Of a stretch of DNA of 64,000 bases, positions 37,652 through 50,374 are shown piece by piece (positions within the stretch are counted from its first letter, which is position 1; each line of letters begins with the position of its first letter). Made by a program: the position numbers and the translations under genes. The stretch spans positions 1,054,001 to 1,118,000 of the forward strand of contig CM026424.1 in assembly GCA_014871385.1 (NCBI GenBank). Direction: 5' to 3'. Source of the stretch: Ceratodon purpureus. Taxonomy: Eukaryota > Streptophyta > Bryopsida > Pseudoditrichales > Ditrichaceae. The notes beneath the pieces were generated by a model. The model saw only the letters and a program-made list of their open reading frames with translations. It had not been told where the DNA came from and made no database searches.

Positions 37652-40600
37652 CAAGGAGCACATTGTCATAAATGGTGGGAGATCTCTGGAGACAAATTGC
37701 AGCTTAGTGTATACTATTATGACTGGGCTGCAACCGTCAAATCAGCAGATTGTCTATATTGATCATGGACGTACTGCAGCACAGCGGCAATCCACCAAGG
37801 AAAGGGGCCAAACTTCCGACTGAAATTCAGCTTTGCATACAGCTTAGGCCTATGTGCAAAGGTATTCTGAATAAAAACATATAGTTTTAGATTGGGCCAA
37901 GTTAGACAACCAGGTTCAAATTATGAAGGTGGTTCAGCCCGGCTGTTAATCCTAGCTGGCCTGTGTGGCTGTTTGTGACTTTGTGATGTGAGAATAAGGT
38001 GGCACAAATATCAAGGGAACAGTATGAACCTCCAGCCATATTTGTGGCAAGACATCACTTATGAAAGACAGACGGAGAGGGAGAACACATTCGCAAGATT
38101 GTTCCATGTAGGGCCCAAAACCCCCTCGTTGACAAGAATTTAAATAATGAAACATATTAGGTTGAGGTGAGAGCACAGAGCTCAAAATAATATTCCAATG
38201 TAGATCACACTCTTCAAATGGAGCTTTGTCTTGGGATAGCCCCAAATTCCCCCTCCTCCACCTTGAATATTTCACTGTGGGATGGGTCAGATGATACCTT
38301 ATGTGCAAACTTATGGACATATCATCTGTGGGTCGACATATGGACATCTTTGTTGTTCACATCAGTTGATGTGTGCTCATTTTCAATTTATTGGTTCCTT
38401 TGTTGCTACCATGGTTTTTTAATTATTGATATTCTTGAGCACAATGCTTAACCCTTTAGTGCCAGGGTGGTTTTGGAGAAACCATTGTTTTTTGGTTGAT
38501 GTATTTTTAAAACTCTCTTTGTTGAAATAAGTGATATTATTAATAATATCCAATCGTATGAATGTAAATATTGCTTAATGAAACAAGTGTCAATTAAATA
38601 TCTGTAAGATCAGATCGTTGGATTGGAAAATTACAATATGTCTTTGATCTGTACAATGTACATTCAAAAATGAGATTTTGGAGGTGTCTGACTTCAAGGT
38701 TAAATAGAATTTGGGTTAAATTTTCAAAATTAAAAGTGAAGATGTTCAGCAATGGTTTATATCAACACCTCTTCATTGCAATTTTTCATGTCAAGAACAT
38801 ACTTATACATAATTACTGTAGATTTTACAAGTGAAAGTGACTTATCCATGTACATTTTAAGACAATATTATACGTTAAAATAAGAAAAGAGATTGTACAT
38901 CGATCAACATTAAAATATATACAATACTAGAACACGAACAAGAGAACACAATTCCCAAAAAAAGAATCAGATAACAAACTTGCAAACATAAGAAATACCA
39001 CATAGTACATGTGTCGTATTTGTGAGTATTTGCTAAGTTGAATTGAGATGGTTGACAACTTCAAAAGTTGAAGTGAGATGGTTCACAGATTTTTTAGCAT
39101 TTTATTTTTTAGTTATCTAGTGACCACTTAGTGGTTACCTGGACACTATATGATTAAGCAGCTTGGGAGACAACATATTATAATTGGGATTTTGGAAGAA
39201 TTTGATGAAAACAAATGAAATATCTATTGAAATAACTATTAAAGTTTTATTTTTGTTTATTTAATTTTCCCCAAGTTTTGTACTATTTCCTTAGGCTTTC
39301 AATACTTAGGGCCAATTTACACTTGAGGCTGGATTGAAGGCTAGTCCAAACTCTTCAAATTTCAACCAATAGGATCACTCAATTTTTTCAAATTGGACTC
39401 AAGGATTTTATACTAGGGCCTGATCAAAACTTCAATTTATACTATGTGGCATACTATGTGGCACTATTTTGGGACCAAATGTTTGTGCCTTATAGATGCA
39501 ATTGAGTCAAGGTTTTTTTTGGCCCAAAGTCCCAACTTTGGTCGGAATTGAAGCCCCAATTAAAGATTGAATCAATGAGCAATCCAACCCACCTTCCGTC
39601 CAGCCCTAGACGGCATGTGAATTTGACCTTGCTCCAAACATTTATCTATATTTTGTATTAATACTTTATTGTTGTTGTAAGATGTTCTTGCAAGATAAAA
39701 GAAATGGCAAGTTGAATGACTCTAACATGTATTTGAATTATTTTTGTCACACGTATACAATTTTAGGCATCATTTTTATTTACTTTTTACTTTTATACTG
39801 CAATAAAGCCAAAGAATTCCAAAAATATTAGGCATTGTTTGATTTTGTCCAAATTTCTAGGAAGTTATGGTACTTTTTCTACCTAATTTTCATTTTAATT
39901 ATGCTCTCATGCTTTGATTGGTTGGTAATGTATTTTTCTTAATCCTTAAGATTCCTTAGCTACATTTACAAAAAAGCAATCCAAAATTATAAAGAAATAA
40001 AACAAAGTAAATAATGTCATTAATCATTAAAACTCAATTACAAATCCAAAATTAATAAAACAAAATTAAAATTATTGTAATTCAATTGGAATATTACGCA
40101 CTATGAGATGGTATGGTCTTCATTATTTGATTCTACTTATCATGGAAAATCATAATCAATGTCTCTATTTTTGAACTAAGATTGAGAGTTGAAAGTTACG
40201 GTATCAAAATGAATGCGTCTCACGATTAGTCTATGATGGCTAGGCCTCCCTACCGAGAATTACCTACTTTTACGCTACAATTCAGCTCCTGTCGTAGGTT
40301 CTTAGTGAATGCTTCGAGTAGTGGCTGTAATGACAATAGCCTCCGGTTTCTTCCAGGTTTTTATGGAGGAAGATCAGCCTCCTGAGACACCTCACAGGCG
40401 CTCCTCCTTGCACTGTTTTCTACTGCGTTGTGAGTGCGTGCGTGACGTTGCAAGACCTGGACTTAGCAACCCGGTGGCTGGAAGGTTAGAACTGCTATTT
40501 GTCGTTTACACACAATTTCCCTAATTCCAGCGACAAGTTCATTCTTGCATGCGCTTCGTCACCGTTCGCATGGTCCCAATCATGTGATTAGTTTCCTTCT

Positions 40601-40958
40601 TTGCAGCTGTGTTTGTGGTGATCGCGGCGCAGTTTTGGGGAGTCGGGACGCTATCGGGCGCCTCCGCCGCCACCACCCCGCGTCTTCAAGTAAGTTCGTT
40701 ACGCTTCTGGCGCCCCTATGCGCTCTTGTATGAACACGCCAACGGCATGACGCTGTTGTTTATCGTTGGGAGTTATCCATGTATTTAGATTTATAGTCTT
40801 GCACTATCGGGAAAGCATTACAGATGTTAGTATTCCCTAAATCTATGACGCTGGAGCTTGATTGGTGCAATGTGATCCTCCTCCGATCTCTAGATGCGGT
40901 GTCAACTCACTTACAGCACAGTCGTTCCTCTTCTCGTGTTCAGATCGTTTCCTATTTC
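37652..40958. other. AT-rich DNA plus possible leader exons of the next gene
   Basis: From 37652 to about 40250 the DNA is AT-rich with no recognisable gene. A minus-strand open frame at 37952-38347 has no known domain. From about 40300 the composition becomes GC-richer. A segment at 40606-40689 is bounded by TTTGCAG and GTAAGT and could be an untranslated or N-terminal exon of the tnpA-like gene that starts at 40959. Confidence 0.45.
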
Positions 40959-43873
40959 ATGGCGCCGGCTACGAAACCTCGGCGTAATTGCGAAAGTTGG
41001 GCGTCGACGCAGAGAAAGACCACCCCCAAGGTGCCTTTGCCTGTCTCCGTGCAGCCGGTGCGTCCTGTAAATCGCGCAGATCCTCTGGATACTGGTCGGC
41101 CAGAGAGTTCGGGAGCGCTCAAGGAGGTTCGCAAGACAATTGCACTGAGTGCGAAAAAACTCCCCCCTCCCCCCGACGCGTGCGAAGAGATTCTTGAAGA
41201 GTACGCGCTCAGAACTAAGAAGAATTCTGCCCCTGCTGTTGTCGAGGACGTACCTGCTGGTTGCACCTCTCCCGATTTCATAGGTACAGTCGAGTCCCCA
41301 GGTATGTTACCGTATTATCTGCTTTCTACATGCCGCGTCCCACATTGATACGATGTTCAAGAATATATTGTGTCTTTTAGTGTATCAGGCCCGAATGATT
41401 CTCTTAAAGCATTACGACACCATCAATTGCTTGCATGACCATGATTTCTCCATACAGTGTTCCAGAACCATAATTAGCCTACTTTCCATGTTTATTTTAT
41501 GTTCCGTTGGCTGTATTAACATTTGCTGGAGACCGAAAATCACCCATGCAATTATATGTGCAGGTCTCCGCAAGGACACTGTAGTCCGCCCAGACTCTCC
41601 CGGGAGTCCCGTCACATGTATTCGCAGGACGGTCGACCATGCTGTGGAAGGTGCATCGACGAGGAAGTCTGATCGCTACGTCTCCCCTACTAAGCGGACA
41701 CGTGACTACGAAGGGCGTGATCACAGACGAAGCACCACGGATCAGGACATAATTTTTGATGACTCCGAAGAGCACAGAGTACATCGCAGGCGGAGTTCTC
41801 TGGGCAGGACGTCTTGGCATCGCTCTCGTTCTAAGTCTCCTTACTCCCCGGACGCAATTTACGAGGTCTGTAGCTTTTAAGTGTTATTCTTCTTGTATTT
41901 GCAGTACAGAAAGTAGTAATTGTCTACTAACTCTGGGATCGTCAATTTCTCCGCAGAGGCATCGTCGCTACACACCCGGTGACAGGAGTCGTTCCCGAAC
42001 ACCTTCCCCTCCTGAAGACAGTCGACGATCCAGTCGCCAAGGTGCACGTCTACATGATTTTTCACCTAGGAGAGGAGGCGATCATGGGCGTCGTCATCTG
42101 GCTTCCACTCAACGTCGATCCATTTCTGAGGATCATGGTAGACACATCCGCTTTGTCGAAGAGTCAGGGGACACGCGTTTTGGAGACAGAGACCATGAGA
42201 GATCTCCCAGCCCTCATACGAGGTCGGGACATCCTTCGTGGGCCTCCCCTGTACATCCCCGACAGAGGTATGAGGATAGGCATGATGAAGGACGTCGCAT
42301 TTCAGTTCATGGTAGCCTGAGTCACTCGGATTCTGTGTCCACCGGGAGAAGGACAGCTCGGCTCTTAACTGGTCTGCCTCTCAATTTTGAGAGCGAACAG
42401 CGCCGAAAGAGGAGGGATCGCGAATCTCACAAGGAGGATAGCGCTGAAAACCGCTTACGCACTGGAAAGAAACCTCACCACGTGAACGTCAACTCTGAAG
42501 GGAAACCATATGGGCTGGGTGTTCAGGTGTGGAATGATGCTCTCGCAAAGATGGTCTGTGGGCTGGACCCCAGTTACACAGACATCAGGCAGCAGCCATT
42601 TCCTAACATTGAAATTCTAATGAAGAGATTAGATGACGATTTCGATTATTCCGAACCTCTCAATCCCTCTTACCTCCGCACCCGTATCGGGAATGCGCTT
42701 TCGTCTTACCGCCACGAGATCATTAGGATGATCCAAGCGGAGCAAGACCGTCCACCGTGGGTCTCTGATGAAGTTTGGGAGAAGCTTACGAGACTTGCTA
42801 ACTCAGAGAAGTTCAAGGCGAAAAGCGAGCAGATTAAGTATGCAAACACTTGCCGACGCACCAAGGGGCGAACCGGGCCTCTTGGAGCCTCCGGCATCAC
42901 TGAGCGCCTTCGATTGCAGCTGCAGCGGTCCCCTACTTCAGATGAGATATTTGCAGAAATGAGCCGAGACAAGGGATACGGTGGGCGTAGCCGTAGGAAT
43001 TCCAAATCCAATTCTTCCAAATCCATTACCGACAAGGATGGTCAGAGTTTGAGCGGAGTGCCCCAAGATCCTTCTACTGGAACCATGGATTGCTCTGACG
43101 GAAACGACGAAGATGACCTTGCTGGTGCGGACCTTCCCCATCTGTCCAGTGCACCGGATCCCTGTAATCTCCAATCTACATATGAGATGCTTTCTCCTGC
43201 TCGTGTCACGTCCAAGGTGCCCCGGAATCCACTGAGTCTCATCTTAGAGCGTCAAATTGAAGAGCTTCTCGAGTGCGGCATGGAGCAGACTTCGGATGGA
43301 CTGTCGCTGATCACTACTCTACACAACCAGCTGAACGCCATGAGAGATCGTTCGAGTGCATCCGTAAGTGAACAAATTGCCCCTGTGGCGCCGGAAGCAG
43401 TTAATTTCCAATGTCCTCAGTCCAATTCCATATCAACTCCATCGATGGAAGCTGCTAGGGAGGAGGTATGTCCAATGCACATGCTAATTTCATTTCTCCA
43501 CGAGATTTGACTGCACCTGCCATGTAATTATCCTCCATATCTCAATGTTATAGCTTGAGTATCTATATGCATTGACAGTTCTCAATATATCATCAGGAGC
43601 TCATGATTCCAATTATATACAATATGTCATACGTGTAGAGTACACCCAAGGAATGCATAGATATCTGTGTAAATGCATTGCATCAATGAGTCCGTAATCA
43701 CAATTCTGACTTTGTCACGTTCGCTTTATTCTCTGATCCGTTAGCCTACATTTTGTCATCAGACGCCACTGGTACAGGACGCTCCCAACGATGCAAATCC
43801 AGAGTCGACTAAGACAATTCCGCAGAATAGAAGAAGTGGTCGGGCAATCAAGAAGAAGGTTCGAGATTTCTGA
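40959..43873 (+). CDS. TnpA-like (Ptta/En/Spm) transposon protein, four exons
   Basis: Exons 40959-41283, 41564-41865, 41957-43465 and 43763-43873 join in frame to 749 codons with stop. The first half is rich in Arg, Ser and Pro with RS/SP dipeptides (RSRSKSPYSP, GDRSRSRTPSPPEDSRRSS, RSPSPHTRSG), resembling the tail of SR proteins. The middle (KPYGLGVQVWNDALAKMVCG; WVSDEVWEKLTRLANSEKFK; YANTCRRTKGRTGPLGASGI; SPTSDEIFAEM) matches the conserved block of plant Ptta/En/Spm transposon proteins, the TnpA-type partner that binds CACTA subterminal repeats. The last exon ends in a basic RRSGRAIKKKVRDF, a likely nuclear localisation signal. No internal stop is seen. No transposase gene or certain CACTA ends were found around it, so it may be a rump element or a domesticated copy. 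The start may be further upstream. Confidence 0.65.
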
Positions 43874-46800
43874 GGTATGAACCTCAACACATACAAAAAT
43901 TGTGTATTAATGGTTCTCTCTCACAGTTATACATGTGCATGAACTCTACTGTATTCTACATGTCTAATTTATCACCCAGTGAAATTCCACGGTGTCTTGA
44001 ACAGTAGGCAATTGGCTATTGTGAGTGCTCTGCTCTGCCGGCCCAGAGGCAACCGCCAGGTGACTTATTTACTGAATTTTCATTTGCTTATTAGGAGTAC
44101 TTTTCCGCCTGTCCTTCTATTTGAGGAGTCGAATTGGCTCACGCGTCTTTTCATGCACCATTTGTCCTCCACTTCGTACTAAACCATAACTTTTTCACTT
44201 CCCAAACACTCCATGTTTTTGCTTGTATAGGACACATGAATCTGCTGGCGATTTGGGGAGCGGCTTCATGACATCAATCCGCCTTTGTGGTCAAGACAAA
44301 TCGCCTTCATGCCCTGCCCTCGTTACCACTGCATCGGCACATTCCCACGCAGTATTTCAGTTGATCTTCGGAGTCTGTATTTCCATGTTTGAGGTCGATT
44401 GCTCGACCGCAAATTCCTTTCTAGTACACTAAACCGTGTATATCAACGTCCACCGTGCACTTGACTGCAGTAGTGTTATTTAATCACGCCATGAACCTGA
44501 TATTCGTCCCCATGCCACGCATCCAATGTCGAATTGCGAATTGCTGGTCTGGGAATCTCTCAGGCCCCTCTGTTTTTACTCAGTCCAGGTGTACGCATTT
44601 TTGTTGACTACGTATTGGTCATACTGTTCCCCTTTTCTCACATGAAATAAAGATTCCGCTAATGTATTTCCCATTTCAACATCGTCCACCCATATTCTCA
44701 CTCCGACATTGTGTTCTTCGTTTATTGCGGCCAATCCCTGTTTTCCAGTATTCTGAAAATTCCGAATTACAATGCGTATAGTCTATCATGCCGTACACAT
44801 ACGTTCATACGTATCTCTATACAGTGCACAATGCGCAGTAGAAACCCTAAAACTGGATCAGTCAATAACTGGACACGTGTTACCATCTGAGAACGACAAT
44901 TTCTTCAGATCTACCGGCAGCTGTCAACTGCCTCCGCACTTCCAACGCTCCACAATTGTTCACGCGTTAGTTCCTTCACCGTCGATGTGAAAACTCCCGG
45001 TGGCCAGAGAGGGTGCCACCTGCCAAACCCATGGCACTCAGCGGTTATATCCCAATAATTGTGACTTTACCGTGTCATTAATTATCGAAGAATCCGTTGA
45101 CCATTCAAGGCAGATTCTCACAGTTAATACAACCGCAGACTGTACAGTGAACGCAGACTCAATAGCGTCCCGGGTAGCGACGTAGTATTCCGGGTATCGA
45201 TGTGGCCACCCAGTCACCGGGTGGTACACGCTGGAATTCTGACCTGCCATCGCGCTCTCGAGACACAACAAATCAAGACAGCTCTCTTCCTGACGTGTGA
45301 ATCAACTCGTCCGATTCAAGAGGAATCAACTAATTTGATCAACAGAATTCTCTTCCACAACAGTTGATTCACCTGCGGGATTTCTAGTTGTGTTAGAGGT
45401 ACTGGAGATTCGTAAGGACCCCATATGTTCCTGACAGACCAGCATTCTCTTGATCCCTGTAAATGACACAATGGATTACGAACATGAGGATACTGTTTGG
45501 AGAATCCTCTGCTCCTTGAGTAGCAGGCACTGGAAGTGTTCAAGTCGTACACTCTAGACCTCCATATCCTGATCACTCGGTGGACATACTTAACCGCCCA
45601 ATGTATGTCCCCCGAGTGTAAGTCGTCTTCGCCATCGACCTCCAGCCTGCTTAGAACCACCCCAGGTCCTTCGTCCCACGACCCTCTCGCTAGAGAACCT
45701 TGCTCCGGAACCACCTCGGTAACCCGGCAGAAAGGAACCGGAAAGATGCCCCGACAGCCGCCCCCGACGGAGTCGAGGCTATCGCAGATATGGCACCTAC
45801 AAAGCCGAATCTGACACCCCAGGTAATGACTTCAGGACAAACTAGTAATGACTGCGGACTTGGCGATCTGAACCCCAGGCTCGGCTACTAGTGTGGATCG
45901 CCAGGAACTCTGTTGTAGGTTCATTTATTTTTTCTTATATTTTTTTACCCAGCAATAGCGAATTTAATGATAGGAAATGGCGTGAAGAAGCAATTAGAAT
46001 GAGCGAATTGAAAAGGAATCTTTGAATATTGTAAATAAGCTTGGATGAGACAAGGGTGGAAGCTGCCAAGGCTCAGCTGGTGGAAGTTACAGACTTTACA
46101 GTGAAGATATTTGCAAACTATCTGATGCAAAGTAGTGCCGTCGGGATGTGAAGTTTATGGAGTTGTAGAAGTCTACAGGAAAAGGGTGAAGTTGTTCTTT
46201 GTGTTCCTGTAGACTTCCACCTTGAGATCAGGTGTTTTGATCACGTGGTTTTAGCTTGTTCTATTCTGAAGTCCGGTTATGTTTGGATCCAGGCAACTTT
46301 CCACTGATGCGGTTGTTGTTCTCTTGATTCTACATAACCAATTTTCGTTCAATTGCAAGTGAAAGAATTATAAAATAAAACACCCCCTGCTCGGCGCTTC
46401 GGTGACGGTCATGAGTTGTTGGCAAATTCTGGTGTTAGAGATTTTACTTCTCTGCCTGAGACCCCTGGGGCGCTTATCCCGTTGAGCTGGCAGACACGCT
46501 GGCTTTTCGAAGTTCATTTTCCTTGATTACTTGTTGGTGCTTTCAGCCTGTAAATGGCCTAAAAATGAAATCCCTGGCACATGACCATTATTGTTGCGTG
46601 GATCTCGCCAGAATAGGAAAACCCTTGCTTTTTCAGTGAATTTTGCTGCGCTTTCGACTGAACTGAACACGGCATTACCAGATGAGGCTCCCGAATCTCT
46701 CCCACTCGTCGAATCCCTGGCCCCCTGTGTGCTCAGCATGGCTCGCGCGCTTTGCATCGCTCTTGACGACTTGCTACAAAGCCGCAGGAGTGAGACCACA

Positions 46801-48183
46801 GTGGAGTTAGCACTGCAACGCAGCCACTCACGTTGGATGCATGTATCCAAATTGGATTTGGTCTAGTGTGCAGAGTGTGCAGGGGCTGAGAGTGGGGTGT
46901 ACTGCGTGACGATGGTGATGGTGCATGAGTGATTTCGGCTAGTGGTACGTGGGAGGGATATGATTGAGGGCTGCGGGACGCGGAGTGGTACTGCTTCAGT
47001 GGTGGTGAGCTGGGCGAGGTGACGACGACTCTGGTGGTGTTTTGCAGGGCTTACGGGCGGTGGTGGTGGTGGTGGTTGTGGACAAGAGCTGAGGAGGAGA
47101 TCGATTCAGTGACATATATTAAATTTTAGGTGGATGGGGAGGTGGCGAATGAGGAAGAGGCTGAAGTGGTCGTGTTGTCTCTCGTCTCGTTGGGTGTGGC
47201 TGAGCTTCGGCTCGTTTTTCAGAGCTTCTACGCGAGGTATTGGATTTTTCGCAACTTGCTGTTTGCTCTGTTTTTTCGTCGGTGTCGGTCCTGGCGTTAG
47301 GTGCAGGGGTGTCATTATTGACGGGGAGGGAGACGAGTGCTGTCGGATGATCCACATGAGAATAAGTTATTTCTAAAAAATAATTAGTGTGACGACGAGC
47401 TGTCTGATACTATGAGCGTCTGGACCTTGCCGGCTATCAACAAATAATTTTTTAGCTTCTTATAAAGTGGACAAAATACACTAGTTCTAGTTTCATGGCG
47501 ATGTTACTAGTGCTTTAGTCTTGTTACAAAGACTGGTCGGAAGATGACATCAATAGAGTTGTTTTAGAACAAGGCATTCTTTGCTTCAAATCCTCAGCTC
47601 GACAGAGCTGTTAGCCTTGGAATTTACTGTCCAAATGTAAACCTGGGGTAGAAATCAGCAACGAGTCTCTGCTTTTGCTCTCAAAGGTAAACCTTAAGAT
47701 TGCGGTATTGCTAGAAGAATTATCAAATTATTCATACTGCAAGTTGTGGCCACTCGACCGATCCCGAAGCTCTGAATGGATTTCTCTCAGCTGCTACAAA
47801 TCTTTAGGGTTCTTTTGGAACTCAAATCTCATCAAGAGGCACCTAATTTTTTTCGGTTGTACCCTCTGGGCTACGATTGTACCGAGTGCTCACGCATACT
47901 TGAGATGGAAACCGACCCGGAATAAACCTAAGCTCTCGTTAAAGCTACCTACATGCGAAGAAATGGATGCTGCTCATCCTTGAAGTATGAACTTCGTAAT
48001 CGTGATCTCGAGTGCACCTGCACGTAGATTTCGTTCTAACAGTCCTCTTGGATTGAATCAGGGTTTGTTACTTCTTCCAGAGGAATGTTTTGTCAGCACG
48101 AAGAGCTTTGCCAAGAGACATTCAAGTGGCCCACTTAGGTAGCACTGAAAGTTGTGTCCATTCTTGAACAGCTTCAAAGTACC
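43874..48183. other. Intergenic DNA, no recognised gene
   Basis: Mixed composition, with many short open frames but none with a known domain. It holds a perfect 6-bp-stem hairpin CCACCC...GGGTGG near 45206-45224, a CACTA-end-like CTACTAGTG near 45886-45894, a GGT-repeat near 47052-47075 and the 46165-46220 inverted repeat listed separately. The GC-rich DNA from about 46880 to 48150 may include the PP2C promoter and leader. Confidence 0.5.
46165..46220. repeat. 17-bp inverted repeat forming a small hairpin
   Basis: GTAGAAGTCTACAGGAA at 46165-46181 pairs with TTCCTGTAGACTTCCAC at 46204-46220, one mismatch in 17, with a 22-base loop. The fold is short for a plant microRNA precursor but strong. 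It could also be the remains of a small element. Confidence 0.6.
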
Positions 48184-50374
48184 ATGGGCTATATTCAGAA
48201 TCGCCTTATTGCAGGGAGGCGCGCTCGGCACTTGGTCGCCTTATCTACGTTCTTCGACAGTGAGATCAAACCTTCTATCAAAGACAAACCCCACACAGTT
48301 TCATGTGGCCATGCCTTTCAAGCGAGAAGAAATGAGGACTTCATTGTTGCCAAGACGAATTGCCAAAGAGTCCCGGGAGATCACGGATCCTCTACTTATG
48401 ATGCTTTCGCGGTGAGTATGTCAAAATTCCTTTTCAATATCCGTTTCCAACTTTTGTAACCTGGCATCTTTCTTAATCTCGAAGTTACTTGGGGGAGCAG
48501 ATTTATAACTAAAATAGGAGAGGGATTTGTGTGTTTACAGATTTTGGACGGCCACAATGGGACAGCCGCTGCTGTGTTCACGAAAGAGAACCTGCTGGAC
48601 AACGTCACAAATGCAGTTCCATCCGGCCTCAGCAGGGATGAGTGGTTAGCAGCTCTGCCTCGAGCTATGGTTGCAGGGTTTGTGAAAACTGACAAGGACT
48701 GGCAAAAGAAAGGTACCCCGTATGGTACCCTAAGAGGTACCTTCAGCGCTATTATACACCCTCACAAAGTATTACGCACCTCTGCAATCGCTTGATTCGG
48801 GAGAAGTCGTCTTCACTCTCTCGTATTATGGTGTATGCAGGAAAATTTTCAGGGACTACGGCGACTCTAGTGATAGTGGATGGATTGACTGTTACCGCAG
48901 CTTGTGTTGGAGACTCTCGGTGTGTTCTCGATGCTGAAGGAACTGTGAAAGCCCTGACCATTGATCATAGACTGGAAACCAATGAAGAAGAGTGCGTGCC
49001 TTTCTCACATGAAAACGGGATCTAGCACGCTTACGTCCAGTCCGTAGGATACTTCACGGATCATTTGAGTAACTTGTCACATGTATCAGTTCAATTACAA
49101 ACATGTATAATGTGGGCTGCAGAAAGATTACAAGTCGTAACCATCTACAGTTGTGGTTCTAAGAATTAGTTTTTCTGCCTCGCAGGCGGGAACGGGTGGT
49201 AGCAAGTGGAGGTCAAGTTGCCAGGCTTCACCCCTATGGTGGACGTGAGGTATCTTCTTTTCTTTGATGAGATAGTTGCACATTCCTAACAATGAATCAG
49301 TCATGATGCAAGCACAACCTGTGATGAGCGGTGAATTGATAAGCGAGCCCAGGATGAAGTATCTAGTAGAAAGGCGGCAGAGAGTACTATGCTTAATGTG
49401 TTTTCGTCGATTTACTCTCGTGCAGGTTGGGCCGTTGAGAGCTTGGCCAGGTGGTATATGCCTGTCAAGGTCAATTGGAGATCTTGATGCTGGTGAATAC
49501 ATTGTGCCTGTACCTCATGTGAAGCAAATTAGGGTGAGTGGGCTTCTTTGTAACCTGACCTTTATTTATGAACATCACCCATAGATCGGACATACTTCAA
49601 GTGTCAGGTGCCGCAGATGTCTTCAATAGTTATGTGAATAACAACTTATGTGAAAGGTTGTATTTTTCAAACAGCTTTCACCTGGAGGAGGCAGGCTCAT
49701 CATTGCCTCAGACGGTGTTTGGGATGCTCTAAGCTCAGAGAAAGTGGCCAAGGTTTGCCGTGGTGAAAAGCAACCAGAAGTTGCTGCAAAGAACGTAGTC
49801 AAGGTTTGTGCTTGTAGACCTAAACATTCAGCAGTTTGTGTTTCTCTAATTTCTTATTCATGAACGAATTGGATGCTCAGTTTCTAAACTAGAAGCTGCA
49901 ATGTCACCTTGGGAATGCCATCCATTTGAGCATGAACGTGACTTGGTGAATTTTATGTCCAGGAAGCAGTAAAGATTCAGGGTTTACGTGATGATACAAC
50001 ATGTCTGGTCGTGGATATAGTTCCTCCCGGTCGAGCATCTCGTTTCTTTGCTCCTGCAATCCGAAAGCAACTGACGGTGATGAAATTCTTGCGGTTTTCG
50101 CGGTCCAAGAATAAAAGTGTCACTCAAGCCCCAGCGATGGAAGAGCTTTTCGAGGAGACTTCTGCAACACTTGCTGAAAGGTATGCAATGCACAAAAGCA
50201 CATCTTTGGTGTAAGTGAGTGAAATGATTAGCACTGGTATTGGTTTATTTCAAGGGTTCCGTTTGTTGATAGGCTTTTTTGCGTTCACCTTGACATTGAT
50301 GAATTTGGTGATTACATATTTTGCTTACTGATTTCTGTCTTTGTTCTTGTTCCAGATTGGGGACGTTTCCTTGA
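48184..50374 (+). CDS. Protein phosphatase 2C, eight exons
   Basis: Exons 48184-48411, 48541-48712, 48841-48991, 49186-49249, 49426-49533, 49675-49803, 49963-50180 and 50356-50374 join in frame to 362 residues. The metal-binding motifs of a PP2C Ser/Thr phosphatase are all present: NED (50-52), DGHNG (79-83), GDSR (157-160), SRSIGD (219-224), SDGVWD (253-258) and RDDTT (293-297). The arrangement SGLSRDEWLAALPRAM, RAWPGGICLSRSIGD and MEELFEETSATLAER places it with the Arabidopsis At1g68410/At1g47380 type rather than the ABA-coreceptor clade. Those relatives continue with a Cys-rich tail after LAERLG; here the last exon gives only LGTFP and a stop. The start is the first ATG after the upstream non-coding DNA. 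MG at the start allows N-myristoylation, but that is only a possibility. Confidence 0.88.

Noticed and set aside
37952-38347. 131-codon minus-strand open frame
   Set aside because: No known domain, no splice context; kept only as a remark in the intergenic entry.
45316-45895. Possible retrotransposon or CACTA-end remnant (open frames on both strands; CTACTAGTG near 45886)
   Set aside because: No polymerase, protease or integrase motif and no paired terminus near 40 kb; the match to a CACTA end is too short.
46591-46866. 91-codon open frame upstream of the PP2C gene
   Set aside because: No recognisable domain and an equally long antisense frame; coding status unsupported.
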